The notes: generated from the sequence alone by a model not told the origin. 13,862 nt of DNA from Desulfamplus sp. (GCA_015231395.1 JADGBP010000017.1:1-13862), one strand, 5' to 3'; shown: positions 1-8,560, numbered from the stretch's first letter. Numbers and translations are program-made.

Positions 1-25
1 AAATGTGTTTCCACGGAAAAACAAA

Positions 26-72
26 CAAAGCCCTTATTAGCAAGTATAATGATTTTGCTAATAAGGGCTTTG
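26..72 (-). terminator. Intrinsic terminator after rplQ
   Basis: A perfect 18-bp inverted repeat (26-43 and 55-72) encloses an 11-nt loop. Read on the minus strand, the stem is followed at once by TTTGTTTTT, which is the layout of a Rho-independent terminator. It lies about 130 nt beyond the rplQ stop and closes the whole ribosomal cluster. On the plus strand a second GGGCTTTTTT copy (about 83-92) could pair with the left arm, so the element may also stop transcription arriving from the left. Confidence 0.9.
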
Positions 73-92
73 AGGTTTGGTAGGGCTTTTTT

Positions 93-172
93 AAAATCTA
101 TGACATTCAAAATCTATAACATTTAAAATTTTAAACCTTAAAAATCTTAAACCTTAAAAATCTTAAACCTTA
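93..172. repeat. 16-bp tandem repeat, five copies
   Basis: Five consecutive 16-bp units sit at 93-108, 109-124, 125-140, 141-156 and 157-172. The last two are identical (AAAATCTTAAACCTTA). The first two are close to each other (AAAATCTATgACATTc / AAAATCTATaACATTt), and the third is a hybrid of the two types. The array fills the spacer between the rplQ stop and the terminator. No ORF or RNA gene is visible in it. Confidence 0.9.
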
Positions 173-205
173 ATGTTTGGCTTTTAAGGGTTATAAATCC
201 CTGTC

Positions 206-568
206 TTATAAATTATCTTTTACAAGCTCAATCATTGACATGGGGGCAGCATCGCCTGAACGTGGTCCCAGTTTAATCACTCTTGTATATCCACCTTCTC
301 TGCTGCCAAACTTCTCTGCAACATCATTAAATAATTGATGCACAACATCTTTTTCTCTAATATAAGCTAATGCCTGACGTCTTGAATGCAAATCCCCTCT
401 TTTAGCCAAAGTAATCATCTTATCTGCATGTTTTCTCAATTCCTTTGCCTTGGCATCGGTAGTCTTGATACTTTCATGTTTGAATAAAGATGTAACCATA
501 TTTCTGAACATGGCTTTTCTGTGGCTTGAGGTTCGATTTAGCTTTACGCCTGCTTTTCTATGTCTCAT
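206..568 (-). CDS. rplQ: 50S ribosomal protein L17
   Basis: Encodes a 120-residue L17, a large-subunit protein near the peptide exit tunnel. The N-terminus [20 protein letters not shown] is the family signature, followed by the typical [16 protein letters not shown] segment and a C-terminal section with [20 protein letters not shown]. Length is normal for the short bacterial form. The ATG is preceded by AAGGAG, 12 nt away. It is the last gene of the alpha group, 36 nt after rpoA, as in most bacteria, and is followed by a 16-bp repeat array and the terminator. Confidence 0.97.
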   Translation of the reverse strand: MRHRKAGVKLNRTSSHRKAMFRNMVTSLFKHESIKTTDAKAKELRKHADKMITLAKRGDLHSRRQALAYIREKDVVHQLFNDVAEKFGSREGGYTRVIKLGPRSGDAAPMSMIELVKDNL

Positions 569-604
569 GGGAAATTTATTTCTCCTTCGTTAACTTGATA
601 TTCA

Positions 605-1657
605 TCAGGAAGGGTGTTCCAAATCTTCTCCCTTAGATGATTGCTCAACCAGTTCATCTTCAACAGGGGGGGTAAATCCATCAAGATCCATGCCAAGAGA
701 TAGTTCCATTGAAGTCAATACCTCCTTAATTTCATTTAAGGATTTCCTTCCAAAATTCTTGGTTTTAAGCATTTCACTCTCACTCTTCTGAACAAGCTGA
801 TATATCTTGAGTATTTGGGCATTTTTAAGGCAATTGGAACTTCTTACAGAGAGCTCCAGCTCATCGACACTTCTGTAAAGATTTTCATTAAAGTCTTTAA
901 CAGAACGATCATAGTCTCTGTTTTCCTGCTCAGGCTCAATATCTTCATCAAAATTGATAAAAGGACTCATCTGCTCTTTTAGAATTTTTGCAGCAAAGGC
1001 AACAGAATCCTCAGGGGTAACGCTGCCATCTGTCCATACTTCCATGGTCAGTTTGTCGTAGTCTGTTTTCTGACCAATCCTGGATGTCCCAACCACATAT
1101 TTGACCCTTTTTATAGGCGAAAAAACGCTGTCTATTGGAATGGTTCCAACCGGTGCCTCAGGATCATTATTGGCAGATGCCAATGCAAATCCTTTTCCAG
1201 TTTTTATTTTTAAGGTCATTTTTAACACACCGCCCTTTGAAAGAGTTGCAATGTGCTGATCCGGATTGAGTACCTGAACACCCGGGGTAATTCCATGAAG
1301 ATGTACGGCAGTTACACTGCCTTCTCCTTCAATATTTACAGTCAAAGTCTTGTCTTCCAATGCATCAACCTTAAGCTTAACGGCTTTAAGATTCATGATG
1401 ATTTCAGAAACATCTTCTCTGATGTTAGGTATTACACTATATTCATGAAGTGCTTCCTCAAACTTTACGGAGACAATCGCAGCACCATAAAGAGACGAGA
1501 GAATAATACGCCTAAGCGAATTACCTATTGTTATTCCAAAACCTCTTTCAAGAGGCTCACATACAAATTTACCGTATGTAGAGGTTGTTGTGACAGCTAC
1601 TTTTTCAGGCTTGATCATCTCATGCCAGTTCACATATACAAGTTCATCTGATAACAT
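605..1657 (-). CDS. rpoA: DNA-directed RNA polymerase subunit alpha
   Basis: Encodes the 350-residue alpha subunit, whose dimer is the scaffold for core RNA polymerase assembly. The N-terminal domain (about residues 15-240) carries the [12 protein letters not shown] motif near residue 45 and the beta-contacting [17 protein letters not shown] region. An acidic linker follows, then the C-terminal domain (about 260-330) with [12 protein letters not shown] and [14 protein letters not shown], the helix-hairpin-helix surface that contacts UP-element DNA and activators. AGGAG lies 7 nt before the ATG. The N-terminus has a few residues more than the common MxxxNWxELIKP form. It sits between rpsD and rplQ as expected. 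Confidence 0.98.
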   Translation of the reverse strand: MLSDELVYVNWHEMIKPEKVAVTTTSTYGKFVCEPLERGFGITIGNSLRRIILSSLYGAAIVSVKFEEALHEYSVIPNIREDVSEIIMNLKAVKLKVDALEDKTLTVNIEGEGSVTAVHLHGITPGVQVLNPDQHIATLSKGGVLKMTLKIKTGKGFALASANNDPEAPVGTIPIDSVFSPIKRVKYVVGTSRIGQKTDYDKLTMEVWTDGSVTPEDSVAFAAKILKEQMSPFINFDEDIEPEQENRDYDRSVKDFNENLYRSVDELELSVRSSNCLKNAQILKIYQLVQKSESEMLKTKNFGRKSLNEIKEVLTSMELSLGMDLDGFTPPVEDELVEQSSKGEDLEHPS

Positions 1658-1705
1658 TGTTTATCTCCTGATATAATCTTAGGACAAACTGGTGCTCATT
1701 CATTA

Positions 1706-2332
1706 TTATTTTGAATAGAGCTCTACAATCAGCTGTTCCTGTATGGGCAATGTAATATCTTCACGGTTGGGCAGAGATTTGACCACGCCTTTTAATCCGT
1801 CTTTATCAATTTCAAGCCACTGTGGTATTCCCCTTCTTACAACCGTCTCAACAGAATCAGCAATAGCTTTTACATTTTTGCTTTTTTCTCTGAGTTCAAT
1901 AACATCGCCGCTTTTCATAACATAGGAAGGGATATTCAGCTTCTTTCCATTTACTATAAAGTGGTTATGCCTTACAAAGTGCCTTCCCTGTGTTCTGGAA
2001 CTTGTAAAACCAAGTCTGAAAACTACATTATCAAGCCTTCTTTCTAAAAGACCTAAAAGATTTATACCTGTAATGCCCTTTTGGCGATCAGCATTATTGA
2101 AAATAATTCTGAACTGTTTTTCAGAAATTCCATAAATTCTTCTGACCTTCTGTTTTTCTCTTAGCTGAATACCGTAATCAGAATTTTTTCCACGACGCTG
2201 CCCATGCTGTCCAGGTGGATATGCCCTCCTGTCAAAACTGCACTTGTCTGAATAACATCTATCACCCTTAAGAAACAACTTCATATTTTCGCGTCTGCAT
2301 TGACGGCAGACAGAACCTCTATAACGTGACAA
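1706..2332 (-). CDS. rpsD: 30S ribosomal protein S4 (zinc-binding form), TTG start
   Basis: Encodes a 208-residue S4, a primary 16S rRNA binder that starts 30S assembly and in many bacteria represses the alpha operon. Cysteines at 9, 12, 26 and 31 match the zinc-finger form. The S4 RNA-binding domain (about 95-160) carries [20 protein letters not shown] and [14 protein letters not shown]. The family start (normally MxRYRGP) falls on a TTG at 2330-2332, with AAGGAGG 6 nt upstream. An in-frame TTG at 2356 would place the SD inside the coding region, so I rejected it. Confidence 0.96.
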   Translation of the reverse strand: MSRYRGSVCRQCRRENMKLFLKGDRCYSDKCSFDRRAYPPGQHGQRRGKNSDYGIQLREKQKVRRIYGISEKQFRIIFNNADRQKGITGINLLGLLERRLDNVVFRLGFTSSRTQGRHFVRHNHFIVNGKKLNIPSYVMKSGDVIELREKSKNVKAIADSVETVVRRGIPQWLEIDKDGLKGVVKSLPNREDITLPIQEQLIVELYSK

Positions 2333-2354
2333 CGTTTTCCTCCTTATATAAAAC

Positions 2355-2401
2355 AACCTATCAACAAGGTAAACATATAAAACCTATCAACAAAGTAAAC
2401 A
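2355..2401. repeat. 26-bp-period tandem duplication in the rpsK-rpsD spacer
   Basis: A 21-nt word (aacctatcaacaaggtaaac plus a) at 2355-2375 recurs at 2381-2401 with one substitution, giving a 26-bp period. It fills most of the 81-nt gap between the rpsK stop and the rpsD start, upstream of the rpsD SD. It codes for nothing I can see. Confidence 0.85.
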
Positions 2402-2413
2402 GAGTGGGTAAAA

Positions 2414-2809
2414 TCAAACCCTTCTTCTTTTTGGCGGGCGGCATCCGTTATGAGGGACAGGAGTAACATCCTTTATCATGGAAATATTAAAACCAATAGC
2501 ATGCAGTGCCCTCAATGCAGACTCTCGACCAGCACCCGGACCTTTTACATAAACACTGACATTTTTCATGCCATGCTCCATAGCTTTGGCACCAGCATCT
2601 TCTGCAGCCATTTTTGATGCAAAGGGGGTACTTTTCCGCGAGCCTTTAAATCCCTGAATACCGGAACTTGACCATGAAATGGTATTTCCTGTTTCATCGG
2701 TTATTGTTATAATGGTATTATTAAATGTTGACTGAATATGTACAACACCTGTTGATATATTTTTTTTAACTTTTTTCTTTGTTACTACTTTTTTTGATTT
2801 CTTTGCCAT
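2414..2809 (-). CDS. rpsK: 30S ribosomal protein S11
   Basis: Encodes a 131-residue S11, which sits on the 30S platform and helps shape the mRNA exit site. After a lysine-rich start ([18 protein letters not shown]) come the family motifs [31 protein letters not shown] and [15 protein letters not shown], then the C-terminal [18 protein letters not shown]. Length and ends are typical. The ATG has AGGAAA a few bases upstream. It lies in the standard rpsM-rpsK-rpsD order, with 80 nt separating it from rpsM. Confidence 0.98.
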   Translation of the reverse strand: MAKKSKKVVTKKKVKKNISTGVVHIQSTFNNTIITITDETGNTISWSSSGIQGFKGSRKSTPFASKMAAEDAGAKAMEHGMKNVSVYVKGPGAGRESALRALHAIGFNISMIKDVTPVPHNGCRPPKRRRV

Positions 2810-2889
2810 ATAGATTTCCTATGTTTCCTGATTAGCCGAATGCCAAATATTTAAGTGTCATAATTAACAAATCACAACTTAAACAACAC

Positions 2890-3258
2890 CTATTTCTTCT
2901 TCTTGACAGCAGCACGTTTTGGACCTTTTCTTGTTCTGGCATTTGTGCTTGTACGTTGACCGCGACACGGAAGGGATTTTCTATGACGAAGTCCGCGATA
3001 ACATCCTAAATCCATGAGCCTCTTTATATTCATTGAAGTTTCTGCTCTTAGCTCACCTTCAACTTTAAATTGACTGTCAATGATCTTTCTTATCTCGTTT
3101 ACCTGCTCTTCTGTAAGCTCATCGGCTTTCATGGTTGGCTGAAGACCAACCTCGGCAATGATATCCCTGGATCTACTTCTGCCTATACCATAAATATAGG
3201 TCAAGGCAATCTCTACATGCTTGTTTCTAGGTAAATCTACGCCTGCAATTCTCGCCAC
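2890..3258 (-). CDS. rpsM: 30S ribosomal protein S13, GTG start
   Basis: Encodes a 122-residue S13, which binds the 30S head and contacts the P-site tRNA and the 50S subunit through inter-subunit bridges. The start [21 protein letters not shown] and the [10 protein letters not shown] helix-two-turns-helix element are clear. The C-terminal tail has [18 protein letters not shown], close to the common [16 protein letters not shown]. The conserved N-terminus begins at a GTG codon, and a G-rich SD (GGGGGAT) lies just upstream in the 12-nt gap after rpmJ. Confidence 0.97.
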   Translation of the reverse strand: MARIAGVDLPRNKHVEIALTYIYGIGRSRSRDIIAEVGLQPTMKADELTEEQVNEIRKIIDSQFKVEGELRAETSMNIKRLMDLGCYRGLRHRKSLPCRGQRTSTNARTRKGPKRAAVKKKK

Positions 3259-3270
3259 GCTCTATCCCCC

Positions 3271-3384
3271 CTATCCTTGCCTCTGGTTATGACGTTTATT
3301 TATACATATGACCCTTACAACTCCAGATCTGCGGATAATCTTACATTCTTTACATATTTTTTTCACTGAAGCTCTGACTTTCAT
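3271..3384 (-). CDS. rpmJ: 50S ribosomal protein L36 (zinc-ribbon form)
   Basis: This small gene encodes 37 residues: [20 protein letters not shown], then [17 protein letters not shown]. Cys11, Cys14, Cys27 and His32 form the usual CCCH zinc ribbon of the zinc-dependent L36, a protein that stabilises 23S rRNA near the GTPase-associated region. GGAG lies 9 nt before the ATG. It sits between infA and rpsM, its usual place. The C-terminus (RQG) is the standard ending. Confidence 0.96.
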   Translation of the reverse strand: MKVRASVKKICKECKIIRRSGVVRVICINKRHNQRQG

Positions 3385-3452
3385 CTTTATTTACTCCAAA
3401 TGATATGCCGCATACAATCTCTTAAACTACCTTAAGCAGGTTTTAAGCAGCA

Positions 3453-3480
3453 TATATATTATACTATATATATTATACTA
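3453..3480. repeat. Exact 14-bp tandem duplication at the infA stop
   Basis: The word tatatattatacta occurs twice in direct succession, at 3453-3466 and 3467-3480. The second copy ends with the complement of the infA stop codon (cta, 3478-3480), so the duplication includes the gene's end. Each copy holds a TATAAT hexamer on the minus strand (3458-3463 and 3472-3477). I see no convincing -35 partner, so promoter activity is only a possibility. The rest of the 93-nt infA-rpmJ spacer also has a short 'ttaagcag' direct repeat. Confidence 0.85.
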
Positions 3481-3696
3481 TTTATAACGATAGGTGATCC
3501 TGCCACGTGACAAGTCATAAGGTGACAGTTCAACCGTCACCTTGTCACCGGGCAGAATTTTAATAAAATGCATTCTCATCTTGCCTGAAATGTGTGCAAG
3601 GAGCTGATGCTTATTATCAAGCTCAACCTTAAACATGGCATTTGGCAGTGTCTCAAGTACCGTGCCCTCAACTTTAATGGCTTCTTCTTTTGCCAT
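3478..3696 (-). CDS. infA: Translation initiation factor IF-1
   Basis: Encodes a 72-residue IF-1, the small OB-fold factor that occupies the 30S A site during initiation with IF-2 and IF-3. The sequence [20 protein letters not shown], followed by the [19 protein letters not shown] core and [15 protein letters not shown], is full-length and typical. I chose the internal ATG at 3694-3696 because AAGGAG lies 7 nt before it and it gives the family start. The longer reading from 3729 adds residues unlike any IF-1. It lies between secY and rpmJ, where adk and map are missing. Confidence 0.97.
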   Translation of the reverse strand: MAKEEAIKVEGTVLETLPNAMFKVELDNKHQLLAHISGKMRMHFIKILPGDKVTVELSPYDLSRGRITYRYK

Positions 3697-3918
3697 ACAT
3701 ATACTCCTTGTAATATATCCCACTCCCACACGTTACAATCCGGATTCCAAATGAACGGACTGAACAAATTCTCAAATAACCGGATTGATTCTTCTTGCAT
3801 AACTGGATTAATTCTATAAAAACTTGATTCTATAAAATCCTGATTCTCAAAAAACTTGATTTTATAAAAACCTAATCCTCAAGAAACTTGATTTTATAAA
3901 AACCTAATCCTCAAGAAA
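3697..3918. other. secY-infA spacer without genes
   Basis: This 222-nt gap holds the infA SD (AAGGAG) at its left end and a 32-bp repeat array at its right end (3820-3915). The middle (about 3725-3819) is AT-rich and looks like decayed versions of the same repeat, with recurring 'ccggatt' and 'ggattnattct' words. No residue of adk or map is recognisable. I could not find a convincing promoter. Confidence 0.6.
3820..3915. repeat. 32-bp tandem repeat, three copies, abutting secY stop
   Basis: Three 32-bp units occupy 3820-3851, 3852-3883 and 3884-3915. The last two are identical; the first differs at several positions. A further partial copy (aaact) continues at 3916-3920 and overlaps two bases of the secY stop codon (3919-3921). 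The unit begins aaacttgattttataaaaac on the plus strand. More divergent copies may extend left to about 3788. Confidence 0.9.
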
Positions 3919-5232
3919 CTATCTTCTTCCCTTTATTGTTCCTGACTTACCCAAAAAACCTTCATAATTTCTTGAAATCATATGGGATTCAATCTGGGAT
4001 ACTGTGTCAATGGCTACACCCACTACAATAAGCAGTGCAGTACCACCAAAATAAAACGGCACATTAAATTTGGCCATGAGCATGGTTGGAAGAACACATA
4101 CTAGTGAGACATAAATTGCACCGCCCAGAGTAATCCGCGTTAAAACCTTATCAATGTATTCTGCAGTTTTCTTACCGGGTCTTATGCCTGGTATATATCC
4201 CCCATTTTTTTTCATTCTCTCTGCAACATCATCTGTATTAAAGGTGACAGCAGTGTAAAAAAAACAGAAAAATACAATAAAACCAATATAGATAAGGTTG
4301 TATATAATTGTTTCAGGATGCATCGCAGCTGCCACGCTTTTCATGAGTGGCAGATCAATAAAGTTGGCTATAGTAGCTGGAAACATGATTATAGAAGATG
4401 CAAAAATAGGCGGGATAACTCCAGCTGTATTAATTTTCAACGGAAGATAGGACGTCTGACCTCCATACATCTTACGACCAACCATTCTTTTTGCATACTG
4501 CACAGGTATTCTTCGCTGGGATTGTTCCATGAAAATAATACAAGCAATAACAATAACCATAAGAACAATCAGGATAATAATAGTAAATATCCCCATCTCA
4601 CCAGTTGATACAAGACGAAGTGTATTACCAATGGCAGTTGGCATTCTTGCCACAATTCCTGCAAAAATTATCAGCGATATACCATTCCCAATACCCCTCT
4701 CAGTGATCTGCTCTCCTAACCACATGATAAAGGCTGTGCCGGCAGTCAGAGTTATAACTGTGACTATACGGAATCCCCAGCCCGGATACATTACAACAGG
4801 AGCACCTGCCGGAGATGCCATTGCTTCAAGTCCAACACTGATTCCAAAACCCTGGATAATACTTAATACAACAGTTCCATATCTTGTGTACTGAGTGATT
4901 TTCTTTCTGCCATGCTCCCCCTCTTTGGACAACTGTTCAAGATGCGGAACAACCACAGTCATCAATTGGAGAATAATGGAAGCACTGATATAGGGCATGA
5001 TTCCAAGGGCAAAAACAGAAAGGTTTTCAAGGGCTCCACCTGAAAACATGTTAAACATCGCAAATAGAGTGCCTCTGGTACTGTCAAAAAAAGAGGCCAG
5101 TGCAGCAGCATCAATTCCCGGTGTAGGGACATGCACCCCTACCCGATAGATAAAAAGCAGGGCAAGGGTAATAATCAACTTTTTTTTAAGTTCGGGAAGC
5201 TTAAGTATATTCTGGAATCCGCTTTGAATCAT
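3919..5232 (-). CDS. secY: Protein translocase subunit SecY
   Basis: Encodes a 437-residue SecY, the ten-helix membrane channel through which SecA and ribosomes export or insert proteins. TM1 begins near residue 18 ([20 protein letters not shown]). The plug/TM2 region carries [20 protein letters not shown] and [10 protein letters not shown]4-5 carries [20 protein letters not shown], the cytosolic C4 loop [10 protein letters not shown], and the C5 loop [13 protein letters not shown] with the conserved arginine needed for SecA-driven translocation. It ends with TIKGRR. GAGG lies 9 nt before the ATG, 20 nt after rplO, as the last gene of the spc group. Confidence 0.98.
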   Translation of the reverse strand: MIQSGFQNILKLPELKKKLIITLALLFIYRVGVHVPTPGIDAAALASFFDSTRGTLFAMFNMFSGGALENLSVFALGIMPYISASIILQLMTVVVPHLEQLSKEGEHGRKKITQYTRYGTVVLSIIQGFGISVGLEAMASPAGAPVVMYPGWGFRIVTVITLTAGTAFIMWLGEQITERGIGNGISLIIFAGIVARMPTAIGNTLRLVSTGEMGIFTIIILIVLMVIVIACIIFMEQSQRRIPVQYAKRMVGRKMYGGQTSYLPLKINTAGVIPPIFASSIIMFPATIANFIDLPLMKSVAAAMHPETIIYNLIYIGFIVFFCFFYTAVTFNTDDVAERMKKNGGYIPGIRPGKKTAEYIDKVLTRITLGGAIYVSLVCVLPTMLMAKFNVPFYFGGTALLIVVGVAIDTVSQIESHMISRNYEGFLGKSGTIKGRR

Positions 5233-5252
5233 TAATAAAAACCTCAGTTTAA

Positions 5253-5690
5253 TTACTGTTCGATATTTCCGCCGGCTGTCTCAATTTTTTCCCTTGCTGT
5301 TTTGCTTACAAGGCAGTTTTTAAGTGAGAACGATTTGGTAACTTCACCATTGCCAAGAATTTTGATCTTGTCAATACTACCTTTGACAAGTCCCATATTT
5401 CTCAAGACCAGCTCATCAATGACCATACCAGATTCAAACCTGTCAAGATCAGCTACATTCACAATGGCTATTGCTGCTCTGTGAATATTTTTAAATCCCC
5501 GTTTAGGCAGGCGTCTATGAAGTGGCATCTGACCGCCTTCAAATCCTGGCCTGACGCTACCTCCAGATCTGGCTTTAAGTCCCTTGTGACCACGTGTGGA
5601 TGTTTTCCCCATACCTGATCCTGGACCACGTCCCACTCTTTTTCTTTTATGTCTGCTTCCTTCAGCAGGTGCCAGTTCATGTAAATTCAT
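5253..5690 (-). CDS. rplO: 50S ribosomal protein L15
   Basis: Encodes a 145-residue L15, a late-assembling 23S rRNA-binding protein. The start [20 protein letters not shown] and the glycine-rich [20 protein letters not shown] segment are diagnostic, followed by [20 protein letters not shown]. The ATG at 5688-5690 is one base past the rpmD stop, and its SD (GAGG) lies in the last rpmD codons, which suggests translational coupling. An upstream in-frame ATG (5714) would put eight non-family residues in front and overlap rpmD, so I rejected it. Confidence 0.97.
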   Translation of the reverse strand: MNLHELAPAEGSRHKRKRVGRGPGSGMGKTSTRGHKGLKARSGGSVRPGFEGGQMPLHRRLPKRGFKNIHRAAIAIVNVADLDRFESGMVIDELVLRNMGLVKGSIDKIKILGNGEVTKSFSLKNCLVSKTAREKIETAGGNIEQ

Positions 5691-5691
5691 T

Positions 5692-5874
5692 TCAAACCTC
5701 CTCTGCACTAACAAGATGCGGAACTTTTTTTACCATTCCCATAATAGCAGGATTCATATTATGTTCCACTGTCATATGCATTCGTTTTAACCCCAATGCA
5801 CGAAGAATTTTTCGGTGCTTTTCAGGACGTCCGATGAGGCTTCTTATCTGTGTTAATCTTACTTTACCAGACAT
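5692..5874 (-). CDS. rpmD: 50S ribosomal protein L30
   Basis: Encodes a 60-residue L30, a compact single-domain large-subunit protein. The sequence has VRLTQIRSLIGRPEKHRKIL, LGLKRMHMTVEH and the NPAIMGMVKKVPHLV end, all typical. The ATG at 5872-5874 fits the usual length and has GGAG 9 nt upstream. A GTG at 5887-5889 would add five residues and overlap the rpsE stop, which is less likely. It sits in the standard rpsE-rpmD-rplO order. Confidence 0.95.
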   Translation of the reverse strand: MSGKVRLTQIRSLIGRPEKHRKILRALGLKRMHMTVEHNMNPAIMGMVKKVPHLVSAEEV

Positions 5875-5888
5875 TATTTGTCTCTCCA

Positions 5889-6383
5889 CTATAATTCTTC
5901 AGGTCGAAGTCCACGCCGTCTGGCAACCTCTTCCTTTGTTTCCAGTGATTTCAATCCAGCCATAGTTGCTCTGACCACATTATGCGTATTATTGGTACCA
6001 ATACACTTTGTCAATATATCAGTCACACCAGCAGCTTCAAGAACCGCTCTAACAGCACCACCTGCAATAACTCCAGTTCCTGGTGAAGCAGGCTTTAAAA
6101 GAACTTTACCCGCACCAAACCGACCAATTACCTCAAAAGGTACTGTTCCGTCCAGTATCGAAACTTTTGCCATGCTTCGTTTTGCCTTTTCAACACCTTT
6201 TCGAATGGCTTCCGGAACCTCTCCAGCCTTGCCAAGACCAAATCCCACACTGCCTTCACCATCACCAACAACACAAAGGGCACTAAAACTAAAATTCCTT
6301 CCGCCTTTTACAACCTTTGCAACTCTGTTGATCCTGACGACTTTATCTATCAACTGATTCTCTTCTGTATGCTTGCTGACCAA
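5889..6383 (-). CDS. rpsE: 30S ribosomal protein S5, TTG start
   Basis: Encodes a 164-residue S5, which binds 16S rRNA near the decoding centre and the mRNA entry channel and affects accuracy. The N-terminal domain has [20 protein letters not shown] and [20 protein letters not shown]. The C-terminal domain has [20 protein letters not shown] and [13 protein letters not shown]. The start codon is TTG with a strong AGGAGG 7 nt upstream; no ATG fits. It lies 15 nt after rplR. Confidence 0.97.
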   Translation of the reverse strand: MVSKHTEENQLIDKVVRINRVAKVVKGGRNFSFSALCVVGDGEGSVGFGLGKAGEVPEAIRKGVEKAKRSMAKVSILDGTVPFEVIGRFGAGKVLLKPASPGTGVIAGGAVRAVLEAAGVTDILTKCIGTNNTHNVVRATMAGLKSLETKEEVARRRGLRPEEL

Positions 6384-6398
6384 GGGATATCCTCCTTA

Positions 6399-6767
6399 TT
6401 AGAATTGCAACCCGACTTCACGGGCTCCGTCTGAAAGTGCTTTCACCCGACCATGATAGAGGAATCCATTTCTGTCGAAAACCACTTTAGTAATTCCTTT
6501 GTCAATTGCCCTTTTAGCCACAATTTTACCTATGGTAGTTGCAGCATCTTTGTTACCACCTTTTTTTCCTGTAGCTGTAAATTCCTTATCAAGGGTGGAC
6601 GCAGAAACAATGGTATTACCCTGAATATCGTTTATTATCTGGGCATAGATATGACCGGCACTTCTAAAGACACTCAGTCTCGGGCGATCCTCGGTACCCG
6701 TCATCTTTTTCCTGATTCTTTTTTTTCTTTTAACTCTTGAGATATATTTTTCAGATGTATTTGCCAT
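6399..6767 (-). CDS. rplR: 50S ribosomal protein L18
   Basis: Encodes a 122-residue L18, which binds 5S rRNA with L5 and L25 in the central protuberance. After a basic start (MANTSEKYISRVKRKKRIRK) come RPRLSVFRSAGHIYAQIIND, the GNKDAATTIGKIVAKRA helix and the C-terminal VVFDRNGFLYHGRVKALSDG motif with AREVGLQF at the end. Length is normal. The ATG lies 22 nt after the rplF stop. The only SD candidate is a weak GGGA about 14 nt upstream, unlike most genes here. Confidence 0.97.
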   Translation of the reverse strand: MANTSEKYISRVKRKKRIRKKMTGTEDRPRLSVFRSAGHIYAQIINDIQGNTIVSASTLDKEFTATGKKGGNKDAATTIGKIVAKRAIDKGITKVVFDRNGFLYHGRVKALSDGAREVGLQF

Positions 6768-6789
6768 AACATTTTATTCCCGGTTTGGA

Positions 6790-7332
6790 TTATTTTGCTG
6801 CAGACTTGCCTGCTTTCTTGATTATTGTCTCATCAGAGTACATGATACCCTTACCTTTATAGGGTTCAGGCGGTCTTATTCTTCTAATGTTTGCTGCAGT
6901 TTCACCTAAACTTTCCTTATCAATTGAAGATAATGTGATCTGGGTATTTTTATCTATCTTTGCAGAAATTCCTTCAGGAAGTTCAAAATTGACCGGATTG
7001 GAGTATCCCACATTCAATATAACTTTATTACCATTCAGTTCAGCTCTGTAACCAATTCCACTCAATAAAAGGATTTTCTCATAGCCATTTGTGACACCAA
7101 TAACCATATTCTGGATCAACGCACGATATGTACCCTGAAGTGCTACAATTTTACGATCCTCTGGATTTTCAGGTGAAACATGCAAAATTCCATCTTCAAT
7201 ATTAATTTTTACAGCCGGATTCAGGCTTCTGCTTAATGTTCCCTTTGGACCATTAATGGTCAAAGTCTCATTATCAAAAGTAATTTTGACTTTTTCCGGA
7301 ATCTGGATCGGCTTCTTACCTATTCGTGACAT
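6790..7332 (-). CDS. rplF: 50S ribosomal protein L6
   Basis: Encodes a 180-residue L6, made of two related domains, which lies near the factor-binding site of the 50S subunit. The start MSRIGKKPIQIPEKVKI, the first-domain GPKGTLSR motif and the second-domain signature PPEPYKGKGIMYSDE are all present. The protein ends with KKAGKSAAK. GGAGGGG lies just upstream of the ATG, 14 nt after the rpsH stop. Length and order are standard. Confidence 0.98.
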   Translation of the reverse strand: MSRIGKKPIQIPEKVKITFDNETLTINGPKGTLSRSLNPAVKINIEDGILHVSPENPEDRKIVALQGTYRALIQNMVIGVTNGYEKILLLSGIGYRAELNGNKVILNVGYSNPVNFELPEGISAKIDKNTQITLSSIDKESLGETAANIRRIRPPEPYKGKGIMYSDETIIKKAGKSAAK

Positions 7333-7346
7333 CTACCCCTCCTGTG

Positions 7347-7745
7347 TTACCAGATATGACAGAGGACTTCACCGCCCATATTCTCGTTTCTTGCCTGTTT
7401 ATCCGTCATCAAACCTTTTGAAGTGGATAAAATCGATATCCCAAGACCATTTAAAACCGGTTTTATATCTTTGGACTTTTTATATACTCTTCTGCTGGGT
7501 TTGCTCACCCGTTCAAGTCCATAAATTGCAGGTTTTTTATTTCCAGCGTATTTCAAATAAACACGCAATATGCCCTGCTTGTCATCTTCCAGAAATTTAT
7601 AATTTTTTATATATCCCTGTTCTTTTAGCACCCGCGCCATCTCTACTTTCAATTTAGACCCGGGGATATCCACTTTTGCGAACTCAGCTTTTCCACCATT
7701 TCTGATTCTTGTAAGCATATCCGCTATGGGATCACTCATTGCCAT
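7347..7745 (-). CDS. rpsH: 30S ribosomal protein S8
   Basis: Encodes a 132-residue S8, a primary 16S rRNA binder that in some bacteria (E. coli) also represses the spc operon. The start MAMSDPIADMLTRIRNG and the C-terminal signature GISILSTSKGLMTDKQARNE with GGEVLCHIW are diagnostic. Two Met codons are possible; the first is favoured because AGGAG lies 6 nt before it. About 60 nt separates it from rpsN; that gap is AT-rich with no clear repeat. Confidence 0.97.
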   Translation of the reverse strand: MAMSDPIADMLTRIRNGGKAEFAKVDIPGSKLKVEMARVLKEQGYIKNYKFLEDDKQGILRVYLKYAGNKKPAIYGLERVSKPSRRVYKKSKDIKPVLNGLGISILSTSKGLMTDKQARNENMGGEVLCHIW

Positions 7746-7805
7746 ATTAATCTCCTGAACGCTATGTATTATACAAAATTATATATCATAAGATACACAA
7801 CTTTA

Positions 7806-7991
7806 CTACCAACTTGATTTTGTAACACCGGGCAACTTACCAGCAGAAGCAAGATTCCTAAAACAGATTCTACAAAGACCTGCTTTTCTGATAAACCCTC
7901 TGGGTCTTCCACATATTGGGCAACGATTGTAAGCACGAACATCAAATTTTTGCTTTCTTTCTGCCCTCACAATAAGAGACTTTTTTGCCAA
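7806..7991 (-). CDS. rpsN: 30S ribosomal protein S14, type Z, TTG start
   Basis: Encodes a 61-residue short S14 of the zinc-binding class (often called rpsZ/rpsN1). Cysteines in [10 protein letters not shown] and [10 protein letters not shown] form the two CXXC pairs that hold zinc in the 30S head. The protein ends in the usual [11 protein letters not shown]. The conserved MAKK-type start falls on TTG, with a run of six G just upstream that overlaps the end of the rplE region (9-nt gap). The long zinc-free S14 form is not in this window. Confidence 0.96.
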   Translation of the reverse strand: MAKKSLIVRAERKQKFDVRAYNRCPICGRPRGFIRKAGLCRICFRNLASAGKLPGVTKSSW

Positions 7992-8000
7992 AATTCCCCC

Positions 8001-8537
8001 CTAATTTTTGAAAGGCATCCCAAATAGTTTCAGGAGAGCTTTGCCTTCTTCATCGGTTTTTGCCGTTGTGACTATAGATATATTAAGACCTTTAATGCTG
8101 TCGGTCTTGTCATAATCAATTTCAGGGAAAATGATATGTTCTTTAATACCAAGGCTGTAATTGCCTCTACCATCAAAGGCTTTTCCAGATATTCCCCTGA
8201 AGTCACGCACACGCGGAAGTGTAATGTTAATAAGTTTTTCCAGAAAATCGTACATTTTTTCCCGACGAAGAGTCACCATGCAACCTATTGGCATCCCTTC
8301 ACGCAGTTTAAATGCAGCAATAGACTTTCTGGCTTTTGTGACTACTGGTTTCTGTCCGGCAATTAGTGCCAGATCAGCTACTGCAGAGTCAATCAGCTTG
8401 ACATTCTTTATTGCTTCTCCAAGTCCTATATTCAACACGATTTTTTTCAGCACAGGAACCTGCATCATGTTCTGATAACCAAAAGTTTTTTTCAACTCCG
8501 GTATCACTTCTTTTTCATATATTTCTTTAAGGCTCAA
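8001..8537 (-). CDS. rplE: 50S ribosomal protein L5, TTG start
   Basis: Encodes a 178-residue L5, which binds 5S rRNA and forms part of the central protuberance that contacts P-site tRNA and S13. Motifs include [16 protein letters not shown], the signature [20 protein letters not shown], and the C-terminal [20 protein letters not shown]. The start codon is TTG with GAGGAG 8 nt upstream; no ATG fits the conserved [11 protein letters not shown] start. It lies 23 nt after rplX. Confidence 0.97.
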   Translation of the reverse strand: MSLKEIYEKEVIPELKKTFGYQNMMQVPVLKKIVLNIGLGEAIKNVKLIDSAVADLALIAGQKPVVTKARKSIAAFKLREGMPIGCMVTLRREKMYDFLEKLINITLPRVRDFRGISGKAFDGRGNYSLGIKEHIIFPEIDYDKTDSIKGLNISIVTTAKTDEEGKALLKLFGMPFKN

Positions 8538-8560
8538 TGTTTTTGCTCCTCAGCTGCATC

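Noticed and set aside
2333..2356. Extended rpsD start at TTG 2356
   Set aside because: It would translate through the AAGGAGG SD that serves the TTG at 2332, where the conserved S4 start lies.
3697..3760. A possible promoter TTGTAA-17-TATTAC upstream of infA
   Set aside because: Each hexamer matches only four of six consensus positions, and AT-rich DNA gives such matches by chance.
3576..3800. A 74-codon minus-strand frame reaching into the secY-infA spacer
   Set aside because: It overlaps infA out of frame, its sequence looks random, and it has no good ribosome-binding site.
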